Shown: positions 16,872 through 24,781 of the stretch, in pieces
How positions within the stretch are numbered: the stretch's first letter is position 1
How the letters are laid out: every line of letters starts with the position of its first letter
Assembly: GCA_947627625.1 (NCBI GenBank)
Contig: CANQWR010000013.1
Coordinates: forward strand, 1-47,284
Reading direction: 5' to 3'
From: an uncultured Ruminococcus sp.
GTDB taxonomy: Bacteria > Bacillota > Clostridia > Oscillospirales > Ruminococcaceae
Length of the DNA stretch: 47,284 nucleotides
Program-made: the position numbers and the translations under genes
The notes under the pieces: model-generated
Told to the model about the DNA's origin: nothing
Seen by the model: only the letters and a program-made list of their open reading frames with translations
Databases searched by the model: none

Positions 16872-18011
16872 TTGAAACCGTATCTCAAAAGAGCCTGGGC
16901 TGAAATATCTCTCCCCGTACTCAAAAAAAATATCAGAATCATAAGAAGTATGTGCAAAGAAAATACCGAAATTATGGCTGTCGTGAAAGCCGATGCTTAC
17001 GGTCACGGTGATACCCATGTAGTAAAATTTTTATACAACAAATGCGGTGTGAAATATTTCGCCGTCTCAAATCTCGATGAGGCTATAACAGTCAGGGAAA
17101 ACGCTCCCGATGCCGATATTCTCATTCTCGGCTACACTCCCCCCGAATACGCCCACGAGTCCTCCGAATACAACATAATTCAGGGCGTGACCTCCTATGA
17201 ATACGCCTGTCTGCTCTCACAGAACACCCCCTCCGTACTCAGGTGTCACATAAAAATTGATACGGGCATGGGCAGAATTGGTCTCAGATACGACACCCCC
17301 GAAAAGTGTGCAGATGAAATTGTAAAAATAATTCAGGATAACAAGAAATTATCAATTGAGGGTATCTATACGCACTTTGCCGCTGCAGACAGTCTCAACC
17401 CTGACGACATAGCCTATACAGACAGACAGGAGAAGTTCATACTCGATACTTACAAAATTCTCGCACAAAAAGGTTTCAATCTTCCGCACGTCCACTTCAT
17501 GAACAGTGCGTCACTCTGCTACAGGAACACTCCCGAAAGCACTCTCGCCCGTGCAGGAATAATAATGTACGGTCTGCACCCCGATACTTCTCTCCCTCTT
17601 CCCGCAGGCATAAAACCTGTTATGAGTCTCAAATCCGTAATATCTCACGTAAAAGACGTAAAAAAGGGGGACTGCATAAGCTACGGCAGGACTTTTATTG
17701 CTCCGCACCCCATGAAAATAGCTTCCGTCACAATCGGCTACGCTGACGGCTATTCAAGACTTCTCTCCTCAAAAGCCGATATTCTCGTACACGGAAAGCG
17801 TTGCAGGATAACAGGACGTGTCTGTATGGACCAGCTTATGATTGACGTTTCGGACGTTCCCGACGTGAAAACGGGCGATGTCGTCACGCTTATAGGCTCG
17901 GAGGGCTGTGAGACCGTCACAGCGGACGATTTAGCCGGAATTTACGGCACTATCGGCTATGAAGTTGTATGCGGTATATCAAAGCGTGTGCCGAGGATCT
18001 ATATAGATTAA
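16872..18011 (+). CDS. alr: Alanine racemase
   Basis: A PLP enzyme that makes D-alanine for peptidoglycan. The length of 379 is normal. Lys39 in VVKADAYGHG holds PLP; Tyr271 in ISYGRTF is the second catalytic base; IGYADGY and GRVCMDQLMIDV are also present. It starts with TTG: AAAGGA lies about 11 nt upstream, and the only nearby ATG (16865) is in another frame and stops quickly. Upstream is an A/T-only stretch with several possible -10 boxes, none decisive. Downstream is a 50-bp A/T-only spacer, then the radical SAM gene on the same strand. Confidence 0.96.
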   Translation: MKPYLKRAWAEISLPVLKKNIRIIRSMCKENTEIMAVVKADAYGHGDTHVVKFLYNKCGVKYFAVSNLDEAITVRENAPDADILILGYTPPEYAHESSEYNIIQGVTSYEYACLLSQNTPSVLRCHIKIDTGMGRIGLRYDTPEKCADEIVKIIQDNKKLSIEGIYTHFAAADSLNPDDIAYTDRQEKFILDTYKILAQKGFNLPHVHFMNSASLCYRNTPESTLARAGIIMYGLHPDTSLPLPAGIKPVMSLKSVISHVKDVKKGDCISYGRTFIAPHPMKIASVTIGYADGYSRLLSSKADILVHGKRCRITGRVCMDQLMIDVSDVPDVKTGDVVTLIGSEGCETVTADDLAGIYGTIGYEVVCGISKRVPRIYID

Positions 18012-18073
18012 ATATATATAAATATAAAATAATAAATAATAAAATAATAAATTAAAATAAGGAGATCTTGAAA

Positions 18074-18688
18074 ATGAAAAAAGCTATGACTATTTTCTAT
18101 GAAGTGGGAGACAACCTCTATGTGAACCTCACAAACAAATGCCCTTGCAATTGTACTTTCTGCATAAGAAACAATGCGGACGGGGCTTACGGTTCGGAGC
18201 CCCTCTGGCTTGAACATGAGCCGTCTGTCGATGAAATATTTTCGGCTGTGGATAAACTCGACATTGCAAAATATAGTGAAATCGTGTTTTGCGGTTACGG
18301 CGAACCTACAAGCCGTCTCGACACTCTCATCACTGTCGCCAATGAACTAAAAGCACGTCCGAATTGCCCTCCTCTGAGAATAAACACAAACGGTCTTTCT
18401 GACCTTATAAACGGAAAACCGACTGCCGAAATACTCTGCAATGTTTTTGATACTGTTTCGATCAGTCTCAATGCGGGCACGGAGGACGAATATATGAAAG
18501 TCACCCGTCCGAAATTTGAAAACGCTTGGGAGGCTATGCAGAAATTCACGGCTGATTGCGTGAAAACCGGAAATTCTGAAGTCATCATGTCCGTTGTGGA
18601 CGTTATCCCACAGGAACAGATAGACGCTTCACGGAAAATTGCCGAAAAACTCGGTGCAAAACTCCGCATAAGGTCTTACGAAAAATAG
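18074..18688 (+). CDS. Small radical SAM protein, TatD-associated type
   Basis: A 204-residue radical SAM enzyme. The N-terminus MTIFYEVGDNLYVNLTNKC leads into the 4Fe-4S motif CPCNCTFC (CX3CX2C). The GEP-like motif is FCGYGEPTSR, followed by LRINTNGL and SISLNAGTEDEY. The opening and the LWLEHEPS segment resemble what I recall of the TatD-associated radical SAM family (TIGR04038-like); its substrate is unknown to me. It is short and has no SPASM domain. A TTG at 18068 is too close to AAGGAG; the ATG at 18074 has 9-nt spacing and is chosen. tatD is nearby but on the other strand. Confidence 0.85.
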   Translation: MKKAMTIFYEVGDNLYVNLTNKCPCNCTFCIRNNADGAYGSEPLWLEHEPSVDEIFSAVDKLDIAKYSEIVFCGYGEPTSRLDTLITVANELKARPNCPPLRINTNGLSDLINGKPTAEILCNVFDTVSISLNAGTEDEYMKVTRPKFENAWEAMQKFTADCVKTGNSEVIMSVVDVIPQEQIDASRKIAEKLGAKLRIRSYEK

Positions 18689-18785
18689 AAAACAAAATAT
18701 ATATTAAAATTAAAAATTATATTTTATTAGTAATATATAACATATTTCAATACTCTTTTTTGTGAATGTTTTTTTGTGTTCTGTG

Positions 18786-18814
18786 TGGAAATTTTTCTCC
18801 ATATGTGTTATAAT
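18786..18814 (+). promoter_or_regulatory. Promoter of the small membrane protein / ilvE unit
   Basis: TGGAAA (18786-18791), a 17-nt spacer and TATAAT (18809-18814), preceded by TGT, giving an extended -10. The genes read away from it toward ilvE. Confidence 0.7.
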
Positions 18815-18890
18815 TACTAATCGGGGGGATTTTTACCTCTTTTTATGCACCTCTCCCCCACTTTTATCTCTTATCGGGAGGACTTTGAAA

Positions 18891-19022
18891 GTGAATATGA
18901 GCAAAAAGGACAAAATTATTGTCGCTGTAACTTTGACAACTGTTATCGCTGTCTCCGTGACCGTCTCCACGGCAGTCGTGTGCAGGAAAATTTTCAGGAA
19001 AAAATATATATCCGTCGAGTGA
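18891..19022 (+). CDS. Small single-pass membrane protein (about 43 residues)
   Basis: Too short for most gene callers but well supported: GGGAGG lies 9 nt before a GTG start (18891); an ATG two codons later (18897) is the alternative. The product has a short basic head (SKKDK), one TM segment (IIVAVTLTTVIAVSVTVSTAVVC) and a basic tail (RKIFRKK). The function is unknown. It has its own extended -10 promoter and lies 59 bp before ilvE on the same strand with no terminator between, so the two are probably cotranscribed. Confidence 0.65.
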   Translation: MNMSKKDKIIVAVTLTTVIAVSVTVSTAVVCRKIFRKKYISVE

Positions 19023-19081
19023 ATGTCTGTCCGCTTTTCTGCGGTGACATAAATAAAATCTATCTAAAGAAGGTCTGAAAA

Positions 19082-20149
19082 ATGGAAATTAAATTCACAA
19101 GGGCTGAAACCCTTAAAACCAAACCCAAAGCCGATGACAAACTCGGTTTCGGTCATATCTTCACAGACTATATGCTTATAATGCCCTATGACGAGGGTCA
19201 GGGCTGGCACGACCCCGAAATCCGTCCCTACGGCAATATAGAACTCTCTCCCTCTGCAATGTGTCTCCACTACGCACAGACGGTTTTTGAGGGACTGAAA
19301 GCCTACAGGACTGCTGAGGGAAAAGTACAGCTCTTCCGCCCCGACGAAAATTTCAAGCGTCTGAACGTCTCAAACAAGAGACTTGTTATCCCCGAACTAC
19401 CTGAAGAACTCGCTATGCAGTGCCTTATGGAGCTCCTCCACATCGAAAAGGACTGGGTACCCTCCAAAGAGGGCGAATCCCTCTATATAAGACCCTTTAT
19501 TTTCGCCACCGACCCGTATCTCGGTGTAAAACCGGGCGAACACTACTACTTCATGATTATACTCTCCCCATCGGGTGCTTACTATGAGAGCGGTCTCGAC
19601 CCTGTGAACATCTACGTTGAGAGCAAGTATGTCAGGGCTGTCAGAGGCGGTATGGGCTTTGTAAAGACAGGCGGTAACTATGCCGCTTCCCTTATCGGTC
19701 AGGACGAGGCTCACAAACAGAATTACTCTCAGGTCCTCTGGCTTGACGGCGTTGAACAGAGATATGTTGAGGAAGTCGGTGCAATGAACATATTCTTTGT
19801 CATTGACAGCAAAATTGTCACACCTATGCTTCAGGGCAGTATCCTCCCAGGCATTACAAGAAAGTCCGCTATAGAGGTCTGCAAGTCCAAGGGCTATGAG
19901 GTGGAGGAACGCCGAATCACTATTCAGGAAGTCGCCGACGCTTACGATGCGGGCAAACTTGACGAGGTTTTCGGTACGGGTACTGCTGCCGTTATCTCTC
20001 CCGTCGGTCATCTCAAGTGGGGCGACAAGATTATGACTATAAACAACAACAAAATCGGCAATATTTCCCAAATGCTCTACGACACTATGACGGGTATTCA
20101 GTGGGGCAAGACAGAGGACACTTTCGGCTGGACAGTTCCCGTTGAGTGA
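19082..20149 (+). CDS. ilvE: Branched-chain amino-acid aminotransferase
   Basis: A fold-type IV PLP aminotransferase that makes or breaks down leucine, isoleucine and valine with glutamate/2-oxoglutarate. The length of 355 matches the eukaryote-like BCAT subgroup found in many Firmicutes. Landmarks: [23 protein letters not shown], the Schiff-base Lys195 in [18 protein letters not shown], the ligand loop [11 protein letters not shown], and [19 protein letters not shown] lies about 8 nt before the ATG. A strong bidirectional terminator follows. Confidence 0.96.
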   Translation: MEIKFTRAETLKTKPKADDKLGFGHIFTDYMLIMPYDEGQGWHDPEIRPYGNIELSPSAMCLHYAQTVFEGLKAYRTAEGKVQLFRPDENFKRLNVSNKRLVIPELPEELAMQCLMELLHIEKDWVPSKEGESLYIRPFIFATDPYLGVKPGEHYYFMIILSPSGAYYESGLDPVNIYVESKYVRAVRGGMGFVKTGGNYAASLIGQDEAHKQNYSQVLWLDGVEQRYVEEVGAMNIFFVIDSKIVTPMLQGSILPGITRKSAIEVCKSKGYEVEERRITIQEVADAYDAGKLDEVFGTGTAAVISPVGHLKWGDKIMTINNNKIGNISQMLYDTMTGIQWGKTEDTFGWTVPVE

Positions 20150-20195
20150 TAAATAATAGTTAAATTAAATTAAATAAAATAAAATTAAAAAAACA

Positions 20196-20242
20196 AAAAG
20201 ACACTGTATTCCCCCGAAAAAAGGGGACAGTGTCTTTTTTTG
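20196..20242. terminator. Bidirectional terminator between ilvE and the tail-like cassette
   Basis: AAAAAGACACTGT/ACAGTGTCTTTTT stem with an inner CCCC/GGGG pair and a T7 run on the plus strand. The minus strand also has a T-run, so it ends the convergent cassette. Confidence 0.9.
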
Positions 20243-20266
20243 CGTTTACGGTTTATATTTTATAAT

Positions 20267-20647
20267 TTAATCAAGATGTTGCTCCGAAAATACGCATTCT
20301 CCGTTGAAAAATGCCCCTATCACCTTTTTGTCGCCAAAATAAAGCCCCTTGATTGCACTGTCCGCCGAAAAACACCTTGTCAGGTTCACAGTAATATTTC
20401 TCGGCAGTATCGGCACATACGGGTACTCGTCCGCCTTTTTCAGCATGAGACTTTCGGGGTACGGCTCTGTGTGGAACGGCATTTTTTCCATGTCGGGAAG
20501 CACGGGGACGTGCGGGTACTCGCCTGTTTTTTGGAGCATGAGACTTTCGGGGTACGGCTTTGTATGGAACGGGATTTCCGCAATATCGGGAAGTTCTGAA
20601 AGAGACGGGTATCCCCTGTTTTTGTTTGGGTCAAGTACAAAACTCAT
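20267..20647 (-). CDS. Phage-tail-like small protein with 31-residue repeats
   Basis: A 126-residue protein. Two full 31-residue repeats and one partial repeat share (E/G)YP-x-(V/L)-x-x-LPD-x-x-x-(I/M)PFHT-x-PYPESLML-x-K. At the DNA level the period is 93 bp, with a long shared run at 20444 and 20537. The C-terminal part (SAIKGLYFGDKKVIGAFFNG) resembles short beta motifs at the ends of phage tail or baseplate proteins, which I recognise only loosely. It is the last gene of a three-gene cassette, 3 bp after the beta-helix gene. No signal peptide. It could be a tail accessory protein or a fibre-tip chaperone. Confidence 0.72.
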   Translation of the reverse strand: MSFVLDPNKNRGYPSLSELPDIAEIPFHTKPYPESLMLQKTGEYPHVPVLPDMEKMPFHTEPYPESLMLKKADEYPYVPILPRNITVNLTRCFSADSAIKGLYFGDKKVIGAFFNGECVFSEQHLD

Positions 20648-20650
20648 CTC

Positions 20651-21610
20651 TCACGCCTCCTCAAACTCAAAACCGATTTCTTTCAGTCTTTCTGCACTTC
20701 TGCACTCTTCGTCCGTAAACCCGTACAGTTCGGGGGAAAGAGCTTGCGATGAGGAGGAAGTCACATATTCTGCGTCTCCCGCCGTGTCAAGATTATAGAC
20801 ACACGACGAAAAAAACTTCCCTCCCATTGCAATTTTGTTGACGTTCGTCCCGCCGAGCATTACCAACATATTGGAAATCCTGCAATTGACCTCCGTCAGC
20901 GAAAAATATGAATCGGTGTCGGGTGTGCGGTTCAACGCCCTGACGTGACCCTCAAAAAATACGTTCGTTATCTCTATGTTCTTGAAAAAACTGCCCGTAG
21001 ACGTTGAAGATGCGGAGCTGTCCTTTAATGTCCCGTCGAACTTGAACTGGCAATTTCTCACGTATGCGTTACTCGAACCTGTCCCCGATATGAAAACTGC
21101 GGGGGCGTTCGTGTAGCTGTGGCGGACTATGAATGTACACGAATCGCACATCATTTTTGCGGACTCCGAATAGTTTATCAGCCCGATGTTGGTTGAATTT
21201 TTCGGGTTCACGTCCGTCTTGACAAATATGGAAAAACTGCACTTGTATAGCCTGTATGTGCATTCGTCTCCCGAAAAAATCGACACTGTAGCCCCCGTGA
21301 AATTCAGGTTTTCAAAGCCGAGATTTGTAATTGTCACGTTTTCCACACCCTCGGCGGGTGCAAAAAGTCGGACGTTTTCCGTCGGGTGCATGAGTATCAA
21401 ATTTCTGATTTTATGTCCATTTCCGTCCAGTGAAACACAGTTCAGCGTTATTTTTGGGTTCTCCTGCAAACGCCTGTTGCCGTCGCCGTCCATGTTTATG
21501 TCGTTTGCAAGTTCGTAATAGGCAGTCGGGTTTCCCGTTGTACCCATCGAGAGGAAGTCCTCAACGGTCTGTATCTTAAACGGCGATTCTTTTGTTCCGA
21601 GTCCTGTCAT
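20651..21610 (-). CDS. Right-handed beta-helix protein, tail-spike-like
   Basis: A 319-residue protein without a signal peptide. It opens with GTKESPFKIQTVEDF and YYELANDINMDGDG, then shows the short-turn beta pattern of parallel beta-helices (LDGNGHKIRNLIL, VENVTITNLGFENLNF, ATVSIFSGD, YVRNCQFKF, KNIEITNVFFEG). Such proteins serve as phage tail spikes or bind or cut polysaccharides. No catalytic site can be assigned. Its ATG overlaps the stop of the baseplate-like gene (ATGA), so the genes are coupled. The missing export signal fits a phage-particle or intracellular role better than a cellulosomal one. Confidence 0.75.
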   Translation of the reverse strand: MTGLGTKESPFKIQTVEDFLSMGTTGNPTAYYELANDINMDGDGNRRLQENPKITLNCVSLDGNGHKIRNLILMHPTENVRLFAPAEGVENVTITNLGFENLNFTGATVSIFSGDECTYRLYKCSFSIFVKTDVNPKNSTNIGLINYSESAKMMCDSCTFIVRHSYTNAPAVFISGTGSSNAYVRNCQFKFDGTLKDSSASSTSTGSFFKNIEITNVFFEGHVRALNRTPDTDSYFSLTEVNCRISNMLVMLGGTNVNKIAMGGKFFSSCVYNLDTAGDAEYVTSSSSQALSPELYGFTDEECRSAERLKEIGFEFEEA

Positions 21611-22353
21611 TTCTCTACCTCCTCAACTATTACATAAAGGGAGTTCTGCTTGTGTTCAGATTCCGCATACTCACTGACCGTCATCGGAATGACTTCAGGG
21701 CGTGCAAGAAATATCTGTATATTGCTGTCCATCGTGTTCAGTCTCTCTATCACCGTATCGAACCCCGCAAGAGCATCCTCTATCTGCTTAAGTCCCTCCG
21801 AAGCCTTTTGCTCAATAACCGTCAGGCTGTTTATGACTTCTTTCTGAATGTCCGAAACTCCCTTTTCCGCTGTCTCCTCGACCGTGGACTTTCCCTCCGA
21901 AAGTGCCTCGTTAATCTCACTTATCGCCTGTTCGGCGGTCTCGGGCGGAGACTCGTTGTTGCCCTTTATAGTCGGGCGGACGTTCACGGCGGGCATACTG
22001 TATTTCAGTATGACACTCTCCTCGGGTTCTCCGTCACCCACGGTCTTTGAAATGCGTGAAACTCTCATCTCAAGCATCAGTTTTCCGCAGTCGTATGTGA
22101 AAACGTCCGAAACCCTCCACGGCAACACTATTTTACTGCCGTCCAAAGGCGAAACGTGCGGCAGAATTGCCTGTGAGACTTCCCAGCCGTTTTCGGTCAG
22201 TCCCCTCACGGAAAAAACGCATTCCATAAGGTCTATGTTGTTATAAACCCTGTCAACGTGAAAAATTATCGTGTCGGCTAATTTTTCACCCTGAACAAAC
22301 AGGTCTGCAAAGGCGTGCGTGGGGATATTTTTGCCGTTTGCATAAATATCCAT
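21607..22353 (-). CDS. Phage baseplate-upper-protein-like (BppU/DUF2479-like) protein
   Basis: A 248-residue protein. The N-terminal 130 residues (DIIFHVDRVYNNIDLMECVFSVRGL, WRVSDVFTYDCGKLMLEMRV) resemble the BppU/DUF2479 domain that anchors receptor-binding fibres in phages of Gram-positive bacteria. Residues about 140-205 form a coiled coil (EQAISEINEALSEGKSTVEE, SLTVIEQKASEGLKQIEDAL), typical of a trimeric shaft. The tail (IPMTVSEYAESEHKQNSLYVIVEE) resembles segments seen in tail proteins. AGGAGG lies about 7 nt upstream. It is first in the three-gene cassette. No capsid, portal, lysis or integrase gene is nearby, so this is a remnant or a domesticated module. Confidence 0.75.
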   Translation of the reverse strand: MDIYANGKNIPTHAFADLFVQGEKLADTIIFHVDRVYNNIDLMECVFSVRGLTENGWEVSQAILPHVSPLDGSKIVLPWRVSDVFTYDCGKLMLEMRVSRISKTVGDGEPEESVILKYSMPAVNVRPTIKGNNESPPETAEQAISEINEALSEGKSTVEETAEKGVSDIQKEVINSLTVIEQKASEGLKQIEDALAGFDTVIERLNTMDSNIQIFLARPEVIPMTVSEYAESEHKQNSLYVIVEEVEK

Positions 22354-22437
22354 AATTTTTCCTCCTGTTCTGTTTTAGTCAATATTTAGAAGAACTCCCG
22401 TAAAACAAAAGTCCTTCTATAAGGGGGCAAAAAAAGA

Positions 22438-22490
22438 GGTCTGTACAACGGTTTTTCGTTTAACAGACCATATATTTTTTATTTTTAATT
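22438..22490 (-). terminator. Hairpin terminator upstream of the tail-like cassette
   Basis: Arms GGTCTGT (22438-22444) and ACAGACC (22463-22469), with AACG/CGTT pairing inside. The minus strand reads into TCTTTTTTT (22437-22429), so it can end the TPM/zinc-ribbon transcript before the cassette. T-rich sequence also follows on the plus strand. Confidence 0.7.
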
Positions 22491-22499
22491 ATATCTTGT

Positions 22500-22752
22500 G
22501 GCTTTGTGGGGGGCTCTGCCTTGTGGGGGGCTACGCCCCCCACACCCCCCCATTAGGACGATAAGGGGCAGGGGGCTTTGCCCCCTGAACCCCCATTGGG
22601 GGCTCTGCCCCCAAACCCCCGTCGGGGGGAAGTATCCCCCCGAACCCCCCATGATATTCTACTGATTTAATTTTGGGGGTCAAGGGGGGTTACACCCCCC
22701 TTGTGGGGGCTTGGGGGGCAACGCCCCCCAATATTCCAAAGCCGTAAGGCAT
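22500..22752. repeat. Modular G/C-run hairpin repeat, locus 6
   Basis: Reverse orientation. It contains ATTAGGACGATAAGGGG, GGGGGCTTTGCCCCC, GGGGGCTCTGCCCCC, CCCCCGTCGGGGGG, CCCCCCATGATATTC, GGGGGGCAACGCCCCCC and the boundary CCGTAAGGCAT at 22741. It sits between two co-directional minus-strand units and abuts the stop of the TPM gene. Confidence 0.85.
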
Positions 22753-22755
22753 ATA

Positions 22756-23673
22756 TTATCTGTGACTTCCTCCACCGCCGTGACCGCCGTCGAAAGAGTG
22801 TCCTCCGCCGCCTGAACCTCCCGAACCGCCTGAATTTGTCTGGATATGGTGCTTTGTGGTGTAGGTCCTGATGAACGTGTCGGAACGGTGCGTGAACCTT
22901 GACGTGTTTTCAGAGACGTAATTTCTCGTTCCCGCCGACGATTTGAACTTGTAACTGCTCTTTATCGAGAAAAAACATATCACTCCCACGATAATCCCTA
23001 TAACGCAGGAGACCGCAAGTGTCACGACTTTGAAAAAAGGCGGTGCGGACTTTGAAACTATGTATTCGCCCTTTGAATAGTAAAAATTTTTTCCTGATGA
23101 TTTGTCACGATAGTAAGAAGATATGCCGTGCTTTGTTATCTGTCTGGTAGTGAGAAGTTCGCAAAAATGCTCTATTGCCGTCCTTATCTCCGAAGCCTCA
23201 ACGGGCTGTCCCGATGCGGGCAGATATGTGTTCATCTCGTTGAGCATGGACTTAAGATTGTCCTGATACATCAGGACTGCCTTTCCACTCGTTGAAACAT
23301 AGTCATATGCGGGAGACTTCCCCGACATATCAAGATAGTAGAAAACTCCGTCCGTGTTTTCACCGAATATTCTGTCATATGTATCATCTGCAAAAATTTC
23401 GGTGTCACGGTCGCTGTTGTGTGAGTACTCCGAACCCGCCACAAAGACGTACAGATTCATCTGCAATTTTTCCGAATAAGACTCTATCATTCTCTCGATT
23501 TCCGAACAGTCCTCACTGCTGAAAAGTTCCCTGTTGTCCTCTATGCCCGATTTGGAGGTGTCGCCGTCAAAACCCTTTGCAAGATTTTTGACTGCGTAAC
23601 TTTTGAGCGTGAATGTCGGCATTATTAAAATTACAAAAAATATCGGTATTATACAGCGTAAAAATTTTTTCAT
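22756..23673 (-). CDS. TPM-domain membrane protein with Gly/Ser/His tail
   Basis: A 305-residue protein. An N-terminal signal sequence or anchor (about 7-27) is followed by a TPM domain (about 45-190: SEIERMIESYSEKLQMNLYVFVAG, DGVFYYLDM), a TM segment at about 213-237 and a cytoplasmic tail ending in Gly-, Ser- and His-rich sequence (GGHSFDGGHGGGGSHR). TPM-domain proteins of this shape are widespread in Firmicutes; their role is unsettled (photosystem repair and phosphatase activity are known for plant relatives). The start overlaps the zinc-ribbon gene upstream by ATGA, so they are cotranslated. Confidence 0.85.
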   Translation of the reverse strand: MKKFLRCIIPIFFVILIMPTFTLKSYAVKNLAKGFDGDTSKSGIEDNRELFSSEDCSEIERMIESYSEKLQMNLYVFVAGSEYSHNSDRDTEIFADDTYDRIFGENTDGVFYYLDMSGKSPAYDYVSTSGKAVLMYQDNLKSMLNEMNTYLPASGQPVEASEIRTAIEHFCELLTTRQITKHGISSYYRDKSSGKNFYYSKGEYIVSKSAPPFFKVVTLAVSCVIGIIVGVICFFSIKSSYKFKSSAGTRNYVSENTSRFTHRSDTFIRTYTTKHHIQTNSGGSGGSGGGGHSFDGGHGGGGSHR

Positions 23674-24740
23674 AACAGCAAAAGCCCTCCGATATATCCC
23701 AAAATCGTGACGGCTATCCCTATCAGGAGACAGAAAAGTCTCAGTCTATTTACGTCAAGAGGAGGAGTTCCCGCAATTTTTCCTGTCTGTCCGTTCAGTG
23801 CAAATTCGTAAACTTTTTCGTTGTAACTGTACGTCATGAACCAGACGGGCAGCATTATATACTTCCAATCGGTCTGCTTTATCCTGTAGTTTTCGGACGT
23901 TTTTACAACGGACGTGTACCCCGAAATGCTCTCGTATATCACTCTTTTGGATGCGTCGTTTACTCTCTCCCGTATCCTCGGAAAGACTTCCGATTTGCCG
24001 ACATCATATCTGTCCGCAAAAAAACCGCTGAGATACGTCATATCAAAATTTTTCATTTCCTTGTAATCAAAAGGCTCTATCGACTCCATGAGCAAATCGT
24101 CTATCTTGCTCTCACCGTCAGCGGGTACGCCCTTTATATCTATTTCACCGTCCCTGACCACCATAAACTCCGTTGTCTCGGTGTAATTGTACTCGCCGCT
24201 CGTCCAGGACCTAACCCTCTTTCCGATGCCGTGGTAGTCCGCCTGAACCCTGCAATCCGCAATCCAGAACGGCACATAAAGTCCCGTCATCTTCTCAAGC
24301 TGTTGCTCCGTGCGGAAATCTTTCGGGACAAATTTTTTGCTCCAGCACCACTTTTTGAACATTTCAAGTGCCTGTTCCCTCTTTATCTTGAACCCTATCA
24401 CCTTGTCGGGCTTGTACTCCCCTGTTATTTTTCCCGACAGTATCACAGGATTGTGACAGTAATAGCAAAATAACGCAGTCTGACCCTCGTCGGCTATTAT
24501 GTCCGCCCCACAGCTCGCACAGTGGTAGACGTTTGTGTGTTCGGAAAATTCGTCACTCTCGGGGGCTGTCTCCTCCGTGACAGTCTCGCTCTCGCTATTT
24601 TCGCCGTATAACTCCTTTACCTCTTCAAGCGGAAAACTGCTCCCGCAGTAATCACAGCTTAACTCCTGATTTTCAGGATTGAATTTCAGTTCCGCATTAC
24701 AGTTCGGACACTTGTACTGCACAGGTTCTATATTGCTCAA
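23670..24740 (-). CDS. Zinc-ribbon protein with C-terminal TM anchor
   Basis: About 356 residues. Two zinc ribbons: CPNC..CDYC near the start and CASC..CYYC about 60 residues later. A large unknown domain follows (VPFWIADCRVQADYHG, YVPFWIADC-type motifs, DWKYIMLPVWFMTYSYN), then a TM hairpin at the C-terminus (LFCLLIGIAVTILGYIGGLLLL). It resembles proteins annotated as TFIIB-type zinc ribbon or PriA-like, with no evidence of DNA work. The frame is open to 24794. TTG at 24740 with GGAAGTGA 5 nt before it gives MSNIEPVQYKCPNC and is preferred; the ATG at 24755 lacks a good ribosome site. It is coupled to the TPM gene. Confidence 0.8.
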   Translation of the reverse strand: MSNIEPVQYKCPNCNAELKFNPENQELSCDYCGSSFPLEEVKELYGENSESETVTEETAPESDEFSEHTNVYHCASCGADIIADEGQTALFCYYCHNPVILSGKITGEYKPDKVIGFKIKREQALEMFKKWCWSKKFVPKDFRTEQQLEKMTGLYVPFWIADCRVQADYHGIGKRVRSWTSGEYNYTETTEFMVVRDGEIDIKGVPADGESKIDDLLMESIEPFDYKEMKNFDMTYLSGFFADRYDVGKSEVFPRIRERVNDASKRVIYESISGYTSVVKTSENYRIKQTDWKYIMLPVWFMTYSYNEKVYEFALNGQTGKIAGTPPLDVNRLRLFCLLIGIAVTILGYIGGLLLL

Positions 24741-24781
24741 AAATATCACTTCCATATCAAATTTTGTACGGGGTACGCTGC

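Noticed and set aside
20440-20630. CRISPR-like short repeats
   Set aside because: The 93-bp period lies inside a coding frame and encodes 31-residue protein repeats.
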